Source of the DNA: Candidatus Rokubacteria bacterium 13_2_20CM_69_15_1
GTDB taxonomy: Bacteria > Methylomirabilota > Methylomirabilia > Rokubacteriales > CSP1-6
Direction: 5' to 3'
Length of the DNA stretch: 35,843 bases
NCBI GenBank assembly: GCA_001914535.1
Contig: MNCR01000007.1
Coordinates: 1-35,843, forward strand
Shown: in pieces, positions 1 to 8,075 of the stretch
Position numbering within the stretch: the stretch's first letter is position 1
How the letters are laid out: each line of letters begins with the position of its first letter
Translations under genes and position numbers: made by a program
The notes under the pieces: generated by a model
The model's input: only the letters and a program-made list of their open reading frames with translations
What the model was told of the DNA's origin: nothing
Databases searched by the model: none

Positions 1-2
1 TG

Positions 3-1067
3 CTCGATCTCGACCGCTTCGAGCGAAACCTCCGCCGGATGGCCGAGCACGCCCGGCGCTCCGGCAAGCACCTGCGGCCCCACGCGAAGACGCACAAGAG
101 CCCGGAGATCGCGCGGCGCCAGATCGCCGCGGGCGCGCTCGGCGTCGCGTGTGCGAAGCTCGGCGAGGCGGAGGTGATGGCCCGCGCCGGGATCCGCGGC
201 CTCCTGATCACGACCGAGATCGTGGCGCCCGCGGCCCTCCGCCGACTCACCCGCCTCGTCTCCGAGGCGCCGGACACGCTGATCGTCGTGGACAACGCCG
301 ACAACGTCGTCACGCTCGGACGCGAGGCCGCGGCGGACGGCGTCGTCGTCGGCGTGCTCGTGGACGTGGACGTGGGAAACCGGCGAACCGGCGTGGCTCC
401 GGGCGAGGCGGCCCTCGGGCTCGCGCGGGCGGTCGCCACGCAGCGCGCGCTCAGGCTCCGTGGGCTCCAGGGCTACGCGGGGCACTGCGCCCACGTCGTC
501 GGTTGGGAGAAGCGGCGTGAGGCGTCGCTCGAGGCGCTCCGGCCCCTCATGGAGACGCGCGCGCTCCTCGAGCGCGACGGGCTGCCCGTCGAGGTCGTCG
601 CGGGGGGCTCGACGGGGACGTGGGACATCGACGTGGAGCTGCCTTCCCTCACCGAGCTCCAGGCGGGCTCGTACTGCGTGATGGATCTCGACTATCGCCG
701 GATCGGCGGCCGGAGCGGCCCGCTCCTCACCGACTTCGAGATGGCGCTCACGGTGGTGGCGACCGTCGTCAGCGTGCCGACACGCGACCGGGCGATGGTC
801 GACGCGGGCCTCAAGGCGTTTTCGACCGACAAGCCTTTCCCGCCCGAGGCCGTCGAGCGGCCGGGGATCGAGTACGCCTTCGCCGGCGACGAGCACGGCC
901 GGCTGACGATCACCGACCCCTCGCGCCCGCCGCGCCTGGGCGAGCGCATCGAGTTCTTCCCGCCGCACTGCGATCCGACGCTCAACCTCTACGACCGCGT
1001 CTACGCCGTCCGCGGCCCGAAGGTCGAGGCGGTGTGGGAGATCGAGGCCCGAGGGCGATCGGACTAG
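3..1067 (+). CDS. D-threonine aldolase-like PLP enzyme (alanine racemase N-terminal fold), 5' partial
   Basis: The reading frame is open to the window edge. The residues before the first Met (LDLDRFERNLRRM) match the usual family N-terminus, so the real start lies upstream and the ATG at 39 is internal. The motif RPHAKTHKS carries the Lys expected to bind pyridoxal phosphate. The C-terminal PPHCDPTLNLYD contains the His-x-Asp pair that binds the divalent metal in D-threonine aldolases. Family members cleave D-beta-hydroxy amino acids to glycine and an aldehyde; the related D-serine dehydratases share the fold, so the exact substrate is open. The stop codon shares CTAG with the stop of the convergent HNH gene. 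Confidence 0.8.
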   Translation, partial: LDLDRFERNLRRMAEHARRSGKHLRPHAKTHKSPEIARRQIAAGALGVACAKLGEAEVMARAGIRGLLITTEIVAPAALRRLTRLVSEAPDTLIVVDNADNVVTLGREAAADGVVVGVLVDVDVGNRRTGVAPGEAALGLARAVATQRALRLRGLQGYAGHCAHVVGWEKRREASLEALRPLMETRALLERDGLPVEVVAGGSTGTWDIDVELPSLTELQAGSYCVMDLDYRRIGGRSGPLLTDFEMALTVVATVVSVPTRDRAMVDAGLKAFSTDKPFPPEAVERPGIEYAFAGDEHGRLTITDPSRPPRLGERIEFFPPHCDPTLNLYDRVYAVRGPKVEAVWEIEARGRSD

Positions 1068-1594
1068 GGCTCGCCGGTCGCCAGGGGCTGGAGGGCCCGC
1101 GGGTGCAAGACGTCGAGAGCCCAGCCTACATCGAGAGGCTCTCCCAGCCAGCCCGGGCACGTCGTTCGCGCGTGCAGGTGGAGCCCTGCGCCCTCGTTCC
1201 GCGCTCGTAGCGCTCGGATGAGATCGTCGGGGACCGCCGACGGAGACGGAACGTCGGGCAGAGGACGTCCGTCCGGTCGTCGGAACCGTAGCTCCCCGTC
1301 GGGCTGTCGTTCCACCTGATACCCCTCCTCGTGGACGGCGCGGTGATGGCGCCGACAGAGCATCGCGAGGTTCGAGAGCGTGGTGGGCCCGCCATGGGCC
1401 CAGTGGCGGATGTGATGGCCCTGGCCAAACGGCAGGCCGCAGCCGGGAAACCGGCAGCCGTGGTCTCGGTGGTGCAGCGCGCGCCGTAACGCCGGGGGAA
1501 TGGTCCGCGTGCGGGCTCCGACTTCCACGATCCGCCCGTCCGGTTCGTGCCGCATCATCACCCGGCTCGCGTCGCACACGCCAGACGGCGGCAC
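1064..1594 (-). pseudogene. DUF222/HNH endonuclease, C-terminal fragment (HNH domain)
   Basis: This frame holds the HNH nuclease half of a DUF222-HNH protein. CRFPGC, HHIRHWAHGG, LSNLAMLCRRHHRAVHE form the usual Cys/His zinc knuckle and the catalytic His region. It has no credible start of its own: the nominal start at 1594 lies inside conserved protein sequence, and the homologous N-terminal part continues in another frame (1558..2427). Together the two frames make one normal-length gene, about 450 codons. HNH proteins of this class are predicted DNA endonucleases often present in several copies in GC-rich genomes; their biological role is not settled. A duplicated CA dinucleotide near 1575-1578 explains the frame change. 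Confidence 0.8.
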
Positions 1595-1612
1595 GTTTCC
1601 GCGGAAACGTGC
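1591..1612. repeat. 22-bp perfect palindrome inside the DUF222 gene
   Basis: A perfect inverted repeat with core acgtttccgcggaaacgt and two more matched bases on each side. Read on the minus strand it encodes HVSAETC just before the frameshift. A second copy lies at 1781-1806. Confidence 0.85.
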
Positions 1613-1780
1613 GTACCGCCCTCGAGGACGGACTGGCCGGGCGCCTCCGGGTCGGTCAGCACCGGAGCGTCGACGTGGACGACGACCTGGTAGCGCTCGC
1701 CCGGCGAGCCGGGATCGATCCCGTGGTGCAACGCGGTCTCGGCGAGCAGGGCCAGCGCGTCCGCCTGCTGCTGGGCCATC

Positions 1781-1806
1781 GAGGACGTTTCCGCGGGAAC
1801 GTCCTC
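1781..1806. repeat. 26-bp near-perfect palindrome, second copy of the same element
   Basis: The core acgtttccgcgggaacgt differs from the copy at 1591-1612 by one base, and the symmetric arms extend outward (gagg...cctc). On the minus strand it encodes DVPAETS. I saw no third copy in the window. Confidence 0.8.
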
Positions 1807-2427
1807 CGCGCTGCTGGCCGCATCCATGCCGCGCCCCTTGCGATACACCGTCTCGCGCGCGGCGGCCAGCGCCTGCTTGAGCACGGCACCCGCCTCGGGC
1901 GTCAGTCGCCCGCGGATGACGACCATGCCGTCTTCGTCCTCATACACGTGTAGCGCGCGACTCGTGTGACGAGGGGTGGTCTCGCGGGCCTCGGCCAGGG
2001 CGTCGACACGGCGCCAGCCACGGACGATACGTTCGACGTGGCAGGCGGTGCCGGCCCGACCCACCGCGAGCAGCCGCTCCTCGATCTCGGGCGTGGCCAC
2101 GCGGGTCAGCGCCCGCACCTTGGCGTAGGACAGCTCCCCGCGTGCGAGCGCATCGGCCAGCCGAGGCAGCGCGCCGAGGGCGCGCGCCACGCGGACCCTC
2201 TCACGGGCGGCGCCGAGATCCAGCCCGACGCACCAGGCCAGCCAGTGGGCGCAGGAGCGGAAGCCGCGGTTCCAGCCGCCGCGGGCGTCGAATTCGCGGA
2301 TCAGCTCGAGCCAGTGAGCGGTGGCGGCGTCGAGGTGCGCGGAAAGCTCGGCGATCTCGTCGCCCAGCCGGTCCATCTCCGCAACGGGCTCTGCGGTGGC
2401 GTCGATGTGGGGCGCGCCGATCTCCAT

Positions 2428-2664
2428 GGGTGTCGTCCTCCTCTTGATGGAGCGACTCTACACCCCGGTTTCGGCCCCTCCTGTGAGCCTCTACGACACC
2501 CGATCGCGCGGCGACCCATGATTTTCGGCAGGAACACCCCGACCGGCCTCGCCGGCCACGTAGAGCTCCCTGAGACGGAATTTGACGGCGCCGCGGCCTC
2601 GCGCCCGCTGCCGCGCGACGAACGTGTCAAGTGGAAACTTCGCTCGCGTCACGCCGGGCCGTGG
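2428..2664. other. Intergenic stretch upstream of DUF222/HNH gene
   Basis: This 237-base gap separates the DUF222 start from the stop of the HAD gene. On the minus strand a TAGAGT (2455-2460) is a possible -10 element for the DUF222 gene and AGGAGG lies nearer the ATG. I see no convincing gene, RNA or strong terminator in the rest. Confidence 0.4.
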
Positions 2665-3330
2665 CTAGCGGAGGATCGGCAGGAGCTCTGGGAGCGCGCC
2701 GAGCCGGAAGTCGGCCTCGGAGAAATCCTCGTGGCGCGTCGCGGGACACGGAATCGCCGCGCAGGCCATCCCGGCGGCCTTCGCGGCGAGGAGTCCGTTG
2801 CGCGAGTCCTCGACGACCAGGCACGCGCGGGGCGGCAGGCCGAGGCGGCGGGCGGTCTCGACGAAGACGTCCGGCGCCGGCTTACCGCGGCCCAGGTCGG
2901 CGCCGGAGACGAGCGCCTCGAAGAGCGGGACCAGGCCGAGCGTCTCCACGGTGACGCGGATGACGCCGAGCGCCGACGACGAGGCCACCGCGAGGCGGTA
3001 GCCCCAACCGTGGAGCGTGCGCGGGACGTCGGGGATGCCGTCCATCGGCACCGTGCGCGTCCGCGTCAGCGCCACGAGGAGCTCCGTCCGGCGGCGCGTC
3101 AGCTCGTGCTCGTCCGGAGCGAGGCCGTAGCGGCGCTTGAGGATTCGGAAGGCCTCGAGATCGGTGAAGCCGAAGAACTCCTCGTTCTCGCGGTCGGTAT
3201 ACGCGACGCCGTACGGCATCAGGAGCCCACGCATCGCCTCCACGTGCATCGGCTCGGAGTCCACGAGGACGCCGTCCATGTCGAAGACGACGGCCGTGAA
3301 CCTCCGCGGGTGTGGCTCCGGAGCCGTCAC
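2665..3330 (-). CDS. HAD superfamily hydrolase, beta-phosphoglucomutase-like phosphatase
   Basis: A 221-residue protein with the complete HAD motif set: VVFDMDGVLVDSEP (nucleophile Asp and acid/base Asp), VASSSA (motif II Ser), GKPAPDVF (motif III Lys) and VVEDSRNGLLAAKAAGM (motif IV acidic pair). The helical insert between motif I and II indicates a C1-type cap, as in beta-phosphoglucomutase, phosphoglycolate phosphatase and sugar-phosphate phosphatases; the substrate is not predictable. The start is a GTG that overlaps the TGA of the maoC-like gene (GTGA), which indicates translational coupling. It is the last gene of the string that begins at dppB. Confidence 0.85.
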   Translation of the reverse strand: MTAPEPHPRRFTAVVFDMDGVLVDSEPMHVEAMRGLLMPYGVAYTDRENEEFFGFTDLEAFRILKRRYGLAPDEHELTRRRTELLVALTRTRTVPMDGIPDVPRTLHGWGYRLAVASSSALGVIRVTVETLGLVPLFEALVSGADLGRGKPAPDVFVETARRLGLPPRACLVVEDSRNGLLAAKAAGMACAAIPCPATRHEDFSEADFRLGALPELLPILR

Positions 3331-3773
3331 GCGGCGGGACGGTAGGCGATCAGGTACTTGTGCTCGCCCTCGAGCACGGTTTCGCCCCGCTGGTTCGTGA
3401 GCGCCACGCGCAGCGTGAGGAGGCCCGCCGAGCGCTTGCGCTCGAGCCCGGCGACCTCGTGCTCCGGGTACATGGTGTCGCCGATGAACGCGGGCGCGCG
3501 GAACCGCGCCGACTGCTCGACGAACGCGATGATGGAGTCTTCGACGAGCGGGGACAGGGGCGACGCGCCGACGGCCGTCAGGGATGTCAGGAGCAAGCCG
3601 TGCGCGAGACGCCGGCCGTAGCGCGTCTTCTTACCGTACTCCTCGTCATAATGGATCGGGTGGGCGTCGCCGGTCATGCCGGCGAAGAAGAGGAAGTGCG
3701 CGTCGGTGAGCGTCTTGGACGGGCTCCGGAACCGGTCGCCGACCGTGAAGTCCTCGAAGTAGCGCTGGGTCAC
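3327..3773 (-). CDS. MaoC-like (R)-specific enoyl-CoA hydratase/dehydratase domain protein
   Basis: A 148-residue hot-dog-fold protein. RYFEDFTVGDRF at the N-terminus is typical of MaoC proteins, and FAGMTGDAHPIHYDEEYG contains the Asp-x-x-x-x-His dyad of the hydratase 2 active site. A following GRRLAHGLLLTSLT completes the signature. The family hydrates or dehydrates (R)-3-hydroxyacyl-CoA or related thioesters. The listed ORF is much longer upstream, but that part is a shadow of dus. The real start is the GTG in GGAGGAACTGGTGACC, with a Shine-Dalgarno sequence and a GTGA overlap with the dus stop. Physiological substrate unknown. Confidence 0.85.
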   Translation of the reverse strand: MTQRYFEDFTVGDRFRSPSKTLTDAHFLFFAGMTGDAHPIHYDEEYGKKTRYGRRLAHGLLLTSLTAVGASPLSPLVEDSIIAFVEQSARFRAPAFIGDTMYPEHEVAGLERKRSAGLLTLRVALTNQRGETVLEGEHKYLIAYRPAA

Positions 3774-4690
3774 CAGTTCCTCCAGAAGGCGTCGTCGACC
3801 GCGGCGGCGCTCGGCGCGCCGAAGACCTCCGCGCGGATCCGCGCGGCGCAGGGCAGGCCGCTCGTGTACCAGGCGAGGTGCTTCTTCAACTGGACGAGCG
3901 CCGTCCGGGGGTCGAAGGAGGCCTGGATCAGCCCGCAGTGCCGGCGGATGATCCGCGCCTTCTCGTCGCGGGGTATCGCGCGCCCGGCGAAGATCCAGGG
4001 GGCGCCGAGCGCGCCGCGACCGATCATGACCGCGGCGCAGCCGGTCGCGCGGATCATGGCCCGCGCGTCGTCGTGGCTCCGCACGTCGCCGTTCCCGGTG
4101 ACGGGGATGCGGACGCCGCCGACGACGGACGCGATGATCTCCCACGGCGCCAGGCCCGAGAACTGCTGCGCGCGCGTGCGCGGGTGGACGGTGATCGCGT
4201 TCACGCCCTCGCTCTCGGCGATCCGTGCGATCTCGACGGCGTTCACGGTGCGGTCGTCCCAGCCGCCGCGGATTTTGACCGTGAGAGGAACCCGGATCGC
4301 TTTCCGCACCGTGCGGAGGATCAGCGCCGCGCCGAGCGGGTCACGCATGAGAGCGGCGCCCTGGCCCTTGGAGACGATCTTCGCCACGGGGCAGCCCATG
4401 TTCAGGTCCACCGCGTCGGCCCCCGCGGCCTCGAGCCGGCGCGCCGCCTCCGCCAGCACGTCCGGGTCCGAGCCGAGCAGCTGCATCGCGATCGGGCGCT
4501 CCTCGGGCAGGTAGCGCGCCAGCTCGGCCGTGCGCGCGCTGCCCTCGACGAGGCCGCGCGCGTCGATCTCCTCGCTCGTGAGCGGCCCCGCACCACACTC
4601 GCGCGCGACCAGCCTGAACGGCGCATTGGTGATCGCCGCCATCGGCGCGAGGCGGAGGTCGAGCCCCTCAGAGGGTCTGCTTGTAGACAC
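3770..4690 (-). CDS. dus: tRNA-dihydrouridine synthase
   Basis: A 306-residue FMN-dependent enzyme that reduces uridines in the tRNA D-loop. LRLAPMAAITNAPFR is the N-terminal flavin-binding strand, VDLNMGCPVAKIVSKGQGAAL contains the catalytic Cys (about residue 100), followed by VKIRGGWDD, TVHPRTRAQ and GNGDV, all usual Dus sites. The start is a GTG inside the last codons of the amidohydrolase (23-base overlap) with AGGGCGG just upstream. It is a housekeeping gene carried within a string of catabolic and transport genes. I cannot assign it to DusA, DusB or DusC, so only the generic symbol is used. Confidence 0.92.
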   Translation of the reverse strand: MSTSRPSEGLDLRLAPMAAITNAPFRLVARECGAGPLTSEEIDARGLVEGSARTAELARYLPEERPIAMQLLGSDPDVLAEAARRLEAAGADAVDLNMGCPVAKIVSKGQGAALMRDPLGAALILRTVRKAIRVPLTVKIRGGWDDRTVNAVEIARIAESEGVNAITVHPRTRAQQFSGLAPWEIIASVVGGVRIPVTGNGDVRSHDDARAMIRATGCAAVMIGRGALGAPWIFAGRAIPRDEKARIIRRHCGLIQASFDPRTALVQLKKHLAWYTSGLPCAARIRAEVFGAPSAAAVDDAFWRNW

Positions 4691-5903
4691 GTCCGCCCTT
4701 CATGATCAGCTTGAGATTCTCCGCGTTCTGCAAGACGCGCAGGTTCCGGAGCGGGTTGCCCGCGACGACGAGGAGGTCGGCGTACTTTCCGGGCTCGATG
4801 GTGCCGATCCGGTCGGACATCCGGAAGAGCGCGGCGTTGACCTTCGTCGCCGAGAGCAGCACCTCCATCGGCTTCATCACCTGGGCCTTCAGCTCGAACT
4901 CGACCGCGCGCTGGACCATCATGTCGCCCAAGAGGTCGGAGCCCGAGCCGATCTGGCAGCCGGCACGGTAGGCGTACGTGAGCCCCTGCACCGACTGCTC
5001 GCGCGCCAGGTTGATCTTCTGGATCTGATGGTCGCCGATCCCGTAGCGCTTGCCCTCCCGGTAGATCGCCTCGTAGGTGACCATCGTGGGCACGAGGAAG
5101 GCGCCGGCGTCCTTGATCGCCTTCGCCGCGGCCTCGCGGATCAGGTTGCCGTGCTCGATCGAGCGGACGCCGGCTTCGATCGCCTTCCGGACCGCCGCGT
5201 CCGAGTACGCGTGGGCGAGGACGTACGTGCCGACCGCCTGAGCCTCCTCCACGGCCGCGCGCATCTCGGCCACCGTGAACTGCGTCGTGTCGAGCTCGTC
5301 GGAGGGCGACATGGCGCCGCCGGACGCCATGAGCTTGAGCTGGTTCACGTCGCGCCGGATCTGCTCCCGCGCGGCCTTCCGCACCTCCGCCTCGCCGTCG
5401 GCGATCGAGCCGACCATGCCGATGCAACAGTCGATCGGCGCGATCCATTCGGCCCGCCGCCGTTTGTCGCCGTGGCCGCCGGTCTGGGAGATGTAATTGC
5501 CCGAGACGAGGAGCCGCGGCCCGGGATAGACCCCTTCCGCGATCGCCTCACGGAATCCATAATCGGCGCCCCCCGCGTCGCGAACCGTCGTGAATCCTTG
5601 CATGAGACATTCTTCGGCTCTCCGGAGCGCCTTGGCCGCCAAGAGGCTCGGGGGCAGGTAGCGGTGCTGGTCGGTGATGTTGCCCTCGACGGCGCAGATG
5701 TGGACGTGGGCGTCGGTGAGCCCGGGCAGGAGCGTCGCGCCCTTGCAGTCGACCGTCGTGACCGGCCCGGGCAGCGGGCCGACCTTCCCTCCGGGGAGGA
5801 CGTCCTTGATGCGGTCGTCCTCGACGACCACCGCTCCGCCCTCGATCGGGTCCGCGCCGGTGCAGTCGATCAGCAGCGCGCTGGTGAAGACGGTCACGCT
5901 CAT
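4668..5903 (-). CDS. Metal-dependent amidohydrolase (Xaa-Pro dipeptidase/imidazolonepropionase-like)
   Basis: A 411-residue amidohydrolase-superfamily enzyme. The N-terminal beta-sandwich leads to LLPGLTDAHVHI (metal-binding His-x-His, residues 66 and 68), then QLKLMASGG (Lys that can be carbamylated), VLAHAYS and SIEHGN (metal His), and SGSDLLGD (final Asp). The tail TIEPGKYADLLVVAGNPL is the typical C-terminal strand set. Members hydrolyse dipeptides, N-acyl amino acids or cyclic amides. The ATG overlaps the TGA of the peptide-binding-protein gene (ATGA), so the enzyme probably acts on what that transporter brings in. No signal peptide, so cytoplasmic. The longer ORF in the track reads through the neighbouring gene in another frame. 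Confidence 0.88.
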   Translation of the reverse strand: MSVTVFTSALLIDCTGADPIEGGAVVVEDDRIKDVLPGGKVGPLPGPVTTVDCKGATLLPGLTDAHVHICAVEGNITDQHRYLPPSLLAAKALRRAEECLMQGFTTVRDAGGADYGFREAIAEGVYPGPRLLVSGNYISQTGGHGDKRRRAEWIAPIDCCIGMVGSIADGEAEVRKAAREQIRRDVNQLKLMASGGAMSPSDELDTTQFTVAEMRAAVEEAQAVGTYVLAHAYSDAAVRKAIEAGVRSIEHGNLIREAAAKAIKDAGAFLVPTMVTYEAIYREGKRYGIGDHQIQKINLAREQSVQGLTYAYRAGCQIGSGSDLLGDMMVQRAVEFELKAQVMKPMEVLLSATKVNAALFRMSDRIGTIEPGKYADLLVVAGNPLRNLRVLQNAENLKLIMKGGRVYKQTL

Positions 5904-7423
5904 GGTCGCGCGACCTTCGCCTCGTACATCCATACCTTCTCGTCGGCGCGCGGCGACCACTCGATGTGGCTCGCGACGCCGTAGAGGTCGTGCTGCTGCC
6001 AGAGGGGCACCCACGCCGCCTCGTCGTGCGCGAGCCGTTGCAGCTCGGCGTACGCCGCGGCGCGCGCCTTCGGCTCCACGAGCGTGATCGCCTGCGCGAT
6101 CTTCGCGTCGAAGGCCGCATGGTTGCCGTAGGACGAGTAGGTCTGATTCGCCTGGAAGAGCGGCTCGATCACGGCCTGGCCGAAGAGCGACGGTCCCCAG
6201 CCGAGGAAGAACAGGTCGCCCGTGTTCCGGTTCTTGATCTTGTCCAGGTGCGTGCCCCACTCGTTCACGACGACGTTGACTTTGATCCCGATCCGCTGGA
6301 GCTGGGCCGCGATGGCGAGCGAGACGTCCTTGTCGAGCGGGTAGCGGCCCGACGGCGTGTCGAGTGTGAGCTGGAGCTTCGCCGCGTCGTAGCCGGCCTC
6401 TTTCAGGAGGGCCACGGCGCGCGTCGGGTCGTGCTTGTAGCACTCGACCGGCGCGTAGTCGACGTTGGCGGGTGACAGGGGGCCGCAGATCTTCGTCGCG
6501 CGCCACCTCAGCACTTGTGCGATCAGCTCGTCGACGTTCACCCCGTGGTTGAGGGCGCGCCGGACGCGGAGATCCTGCATCGGGCCGGGTTTGAGATTCA
6601 CCAGGGCGAGGTAGTTGATGCGCGAGGACACCGCAGCGCGGATCTTCGCGTGGCCGCTCCGCTCGACCGCCTCAACGACGTGCGGGGGGACGTCCTTCAT
6701 GATGTCGATCTCGCCCGAGAGCAGTGAGGCCAGACGCGCGCTGAACTCGGGGATGAAGCGGAAGGTCACGCGGCTCACGTCCGCGGGCCCCTGCCAGTAG
6801 TCGGGGTTCTTCTCGAGGACGAGCCGCTCGTCGCGCTTCCACTCGACGAACCTGAACGGCCCCGTGCCGATCGGCTTCTCGGCGAGCTTCGCCGGGCCGA
6901 GCTCGCGGAGCGCCTTGGCGGGTAGCACGAGGAAGTCGGTGAGCGACACGCGGTCGATGAGGCTCGGCCACGGCTTCTCGGTCACGAGCCGCACCGTGTG
7001 GTCATCGACGACCTGGACCTCTTTCACGAGCTTCCAGTACGCGGCGTAGTGACTCTTGTTCGCCGGGTTCTGGAGGTACTCCATCGTCGCCTTGACCGAG
7101 TCGGCGTTGAAGGCCTCGCCGTTGTGGAACCGGACGCCCTGGCGGAGCGTGAACTCCCACGTCGTGTCGTTGACGATCTTCCAGCCCGTCGCGAGCATGG
7201 GCTTCGGCTTGAGCGTCCGCGGGTCGCGGTCGAGGAGCCGGTCGTAGATGTGCTCCAGCTGGGCGTTCGTCGTCCAGTCGACGATCGTCACGGCGAGCAT
7301 CGTCCGCGGCTCGGCGCCGAGGGCGATCACGACCTCTTTGGACCGCGCGCGGTCCTGGGCCGGGGCCGGGCCCGCCGCGGCGAGCGACAGCGCGACCGCG
7401 AGGAGCACATTCAGGCGGCGCAT
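5900..7423 (-). CDS. ABC transporter periplasmic substrate-binding protein, family 5 (peptide/nickel type)
   Basis: A 507-residue extracellular solute-binding protein. The N-terminus MRRLNVLLAVALSLAAAGPAPAQ is a Sec signal peptide with an Ala-x-Ala-type site, without a lipobox Cys. The mature protein shows the family-5 pattern: LEHIYDRLLDRDP, PMLATGWKIVNDTTWEFTLRQGV, RFHNGEAFNADSVKATMEY, IGTGPFRFVEWKRDERLVLEKNPDYW. Such proteins deliver di- or oligopeptides, opines, glutathione or nickel to DppBC-type permeases. Here it lies downstream of dppB, dppC and yfbR and overlaps the amidohydrolase. AAGGAGG stands 7 bases before the ATG, so it is probably well translated. Ligand not predictable. Confidence 0.92.
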   Translation of the reverse strand: MRRLNVLLAVALSLAAAGPAPAQDRARSKEVVIALGAEPRTMLAVTIVDWTTNAQLEHIYDRLLDRDPRTLKPKPMLATGWKIVNDTTWEFTLRQGVRFHNGEAFNADSVKATMEYLQNPANKSHYAAYWKLVKEVQVVDDHTVRLVTEKPWPSLIDRVSLTDFLVLPAKALRELGPAKLAEKPIGTGPFRFVEWKRDERLVLEKNPDYWQGPADVSRVTFRFIPEFSARLASLLSGEIDIMKDVPPHVVEAVERSGHAKIRAAVSSRINYLALVNLKPGPMQDLRVRRALNHGVNVDELIAQVLRWRATKICGPLSPANVDYAPVECYKHDPTRAVALLKEAGYDAAKLQLTLDTPSGRYPLDKDVSLAIAAQLQRIGIKVNVVVNEWGTHLDKIKNRNTGDLFFLGWGPSLFGQAVIEPLFQANQTYSSYGNHAAFDAKIAQAITLVEPKARAAAYAELQRLAHDEAAWVPLWQQHDLYGVASHIEWSPRADEKVWMYEAKVARP

Positions 7424-7471
7424 AGAGCCTCCTTGGGTGTCATCGGGAGATCAAGGATACAACCACTCGGG

Positions 7472-8053
7472 TCAGTAGAGCTCGTCGAGCGTGAGCCTGA
7501 AGCTCGGGACGAAGGTCTCCAGGAAGTAGCGGACTTCCGGGAGGTCGATCCGCTCCACGCCCGCCCGCAGGGCCTTCTCGGCCTGCGCGAACTCCGGGTT
7601 GCCGGCCGCGATCTCCTCGAGGCACTTGAGGTAGGCGCACAGCTTGTCCGCGGCGCCGACGAGCTCGCGGTGGGCGCGGTCCGTGTCGCGAGGCCTGAAG
7701 TACGGCTCGTAGTCCGGCCGGAGCGCGTCGGGGATCATGCCGAGGAGCTTCTCCCGCGACGCGGCCTCGATCGCGTGGTAGGCCCGCTTGATGTCAGGGT
7801 TGAATTCCTTCACCGGCGAGGGCAGGTCGCCGGTGAGGACCTCACTCGTGTCGTGGTAGAGCGCCAGCGCCAGCGTTCGCTCGGGGTCGACGTCGCCGCC
7901 GAAGAGCCGGTTCTTGATGAGGGCGAGCGCGTGGGCGATGTGTGCGACCCGGAGGCTGTGCTCCTGGATGTTCTCGGGGTACGTGCTGTGCATGAGCCCC
8001 CACCGGCGGATGAACTTCATCCGCGACAGGTACGCGAAGAAGTGACTCGTCAT
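7472..8053 (-). CDS. yfbR: 5'-deoxynucleotidase YfbR-like HD-domain protein
   Basis: A 193-residue HD phosphohydrolase that aligns along its whole length with the E. coli YfbR sequence as I remember it: SHFFAYLSRMKFIRRWGLM, the QEHSLRVAHIAHALA motif (metal His), LALYHDTSEVLTGDLPSPVK (HD pair, residues 67-68), and KLCAYLKCLEEIAAGN, then FVPSFRLTLDELY. YfbR dephosphorylates deoxyribonucleoside 5'-monophosphates. GGAGGTGGAG precedes the ATG. It lies between the permease gene dppC (22 bases upstream) and the binding protein (48 bases downstream), an unusual place for a nucleotide-metabolism gene. Confidence 0.9.
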   Translation of the reverse strand: MTSHFFAYLSRMKFIRRWGLMHSTYPENIQEHSLRVAHIAHALALIKNRLFGGDVDPERTLALALYHDTSEVLTGDLPSPVKEFNPDIKRAYHAIEAASREKLLGMIPDALRPDYEPYFRPRDTDRAHRELVGAADKLCAYLKCLEEIAAGNPEFAQAEKALRAGVERIDLPEVRYFLETFVPSFRLTLDELY

Positions 8054-8075
8054 GCCGCTCCACCTCCCGCGCGGG

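Larger units (their letters stand above)
1558..2427 (-). pseudogene. DUF222/HNH endonuclease, N-terminal fragment (DUF222 domain)
   Basis: A 289-residue reading frame that begins at an ATG behind an AGGAGG (about 12 bases upstream) and carries the helical DUF222 domain: LDAATAHWLELIREFDARGGW, CAHWLAWCVGLD, ALARGELSYAKVRALTRVA. It ends with ETCRRLACATRAG and a stop where homologues read LACDAS and run on into the HNH domain. That continuation is present in the next frame (VCDASRVMMRH). The simplest reading is a +2 insertion (tandem TG on the coding strand). The fragment also carries two palindromic repeats that encode VPAET and VSAET. Either a true frameshift mutation or a sequencing or assembly error; sequence alone cannot decide. 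Confidence 0.8.

Noticed and set aside
1591-1612. The palindrome as a transcription terminator
   Set aside because: It has no T-run on either strand and lies inside conserved coding sequence.
1966-3345. 459-residue plus-strand ORF
   Set aside because: Antisense shadow of DUF222 and the HAD phosphatase; low-complexity composition and no recognisable domain.
4530-5984. 484-residue plus-strand ORF opposite dus and the amidohydrolase
   Set aside because: It is rich in Arg, Asp, Val and His with no motif and lies fully antisense to two genes with clear catalytic motifs; long antisense ORFs are expected at this GC content.
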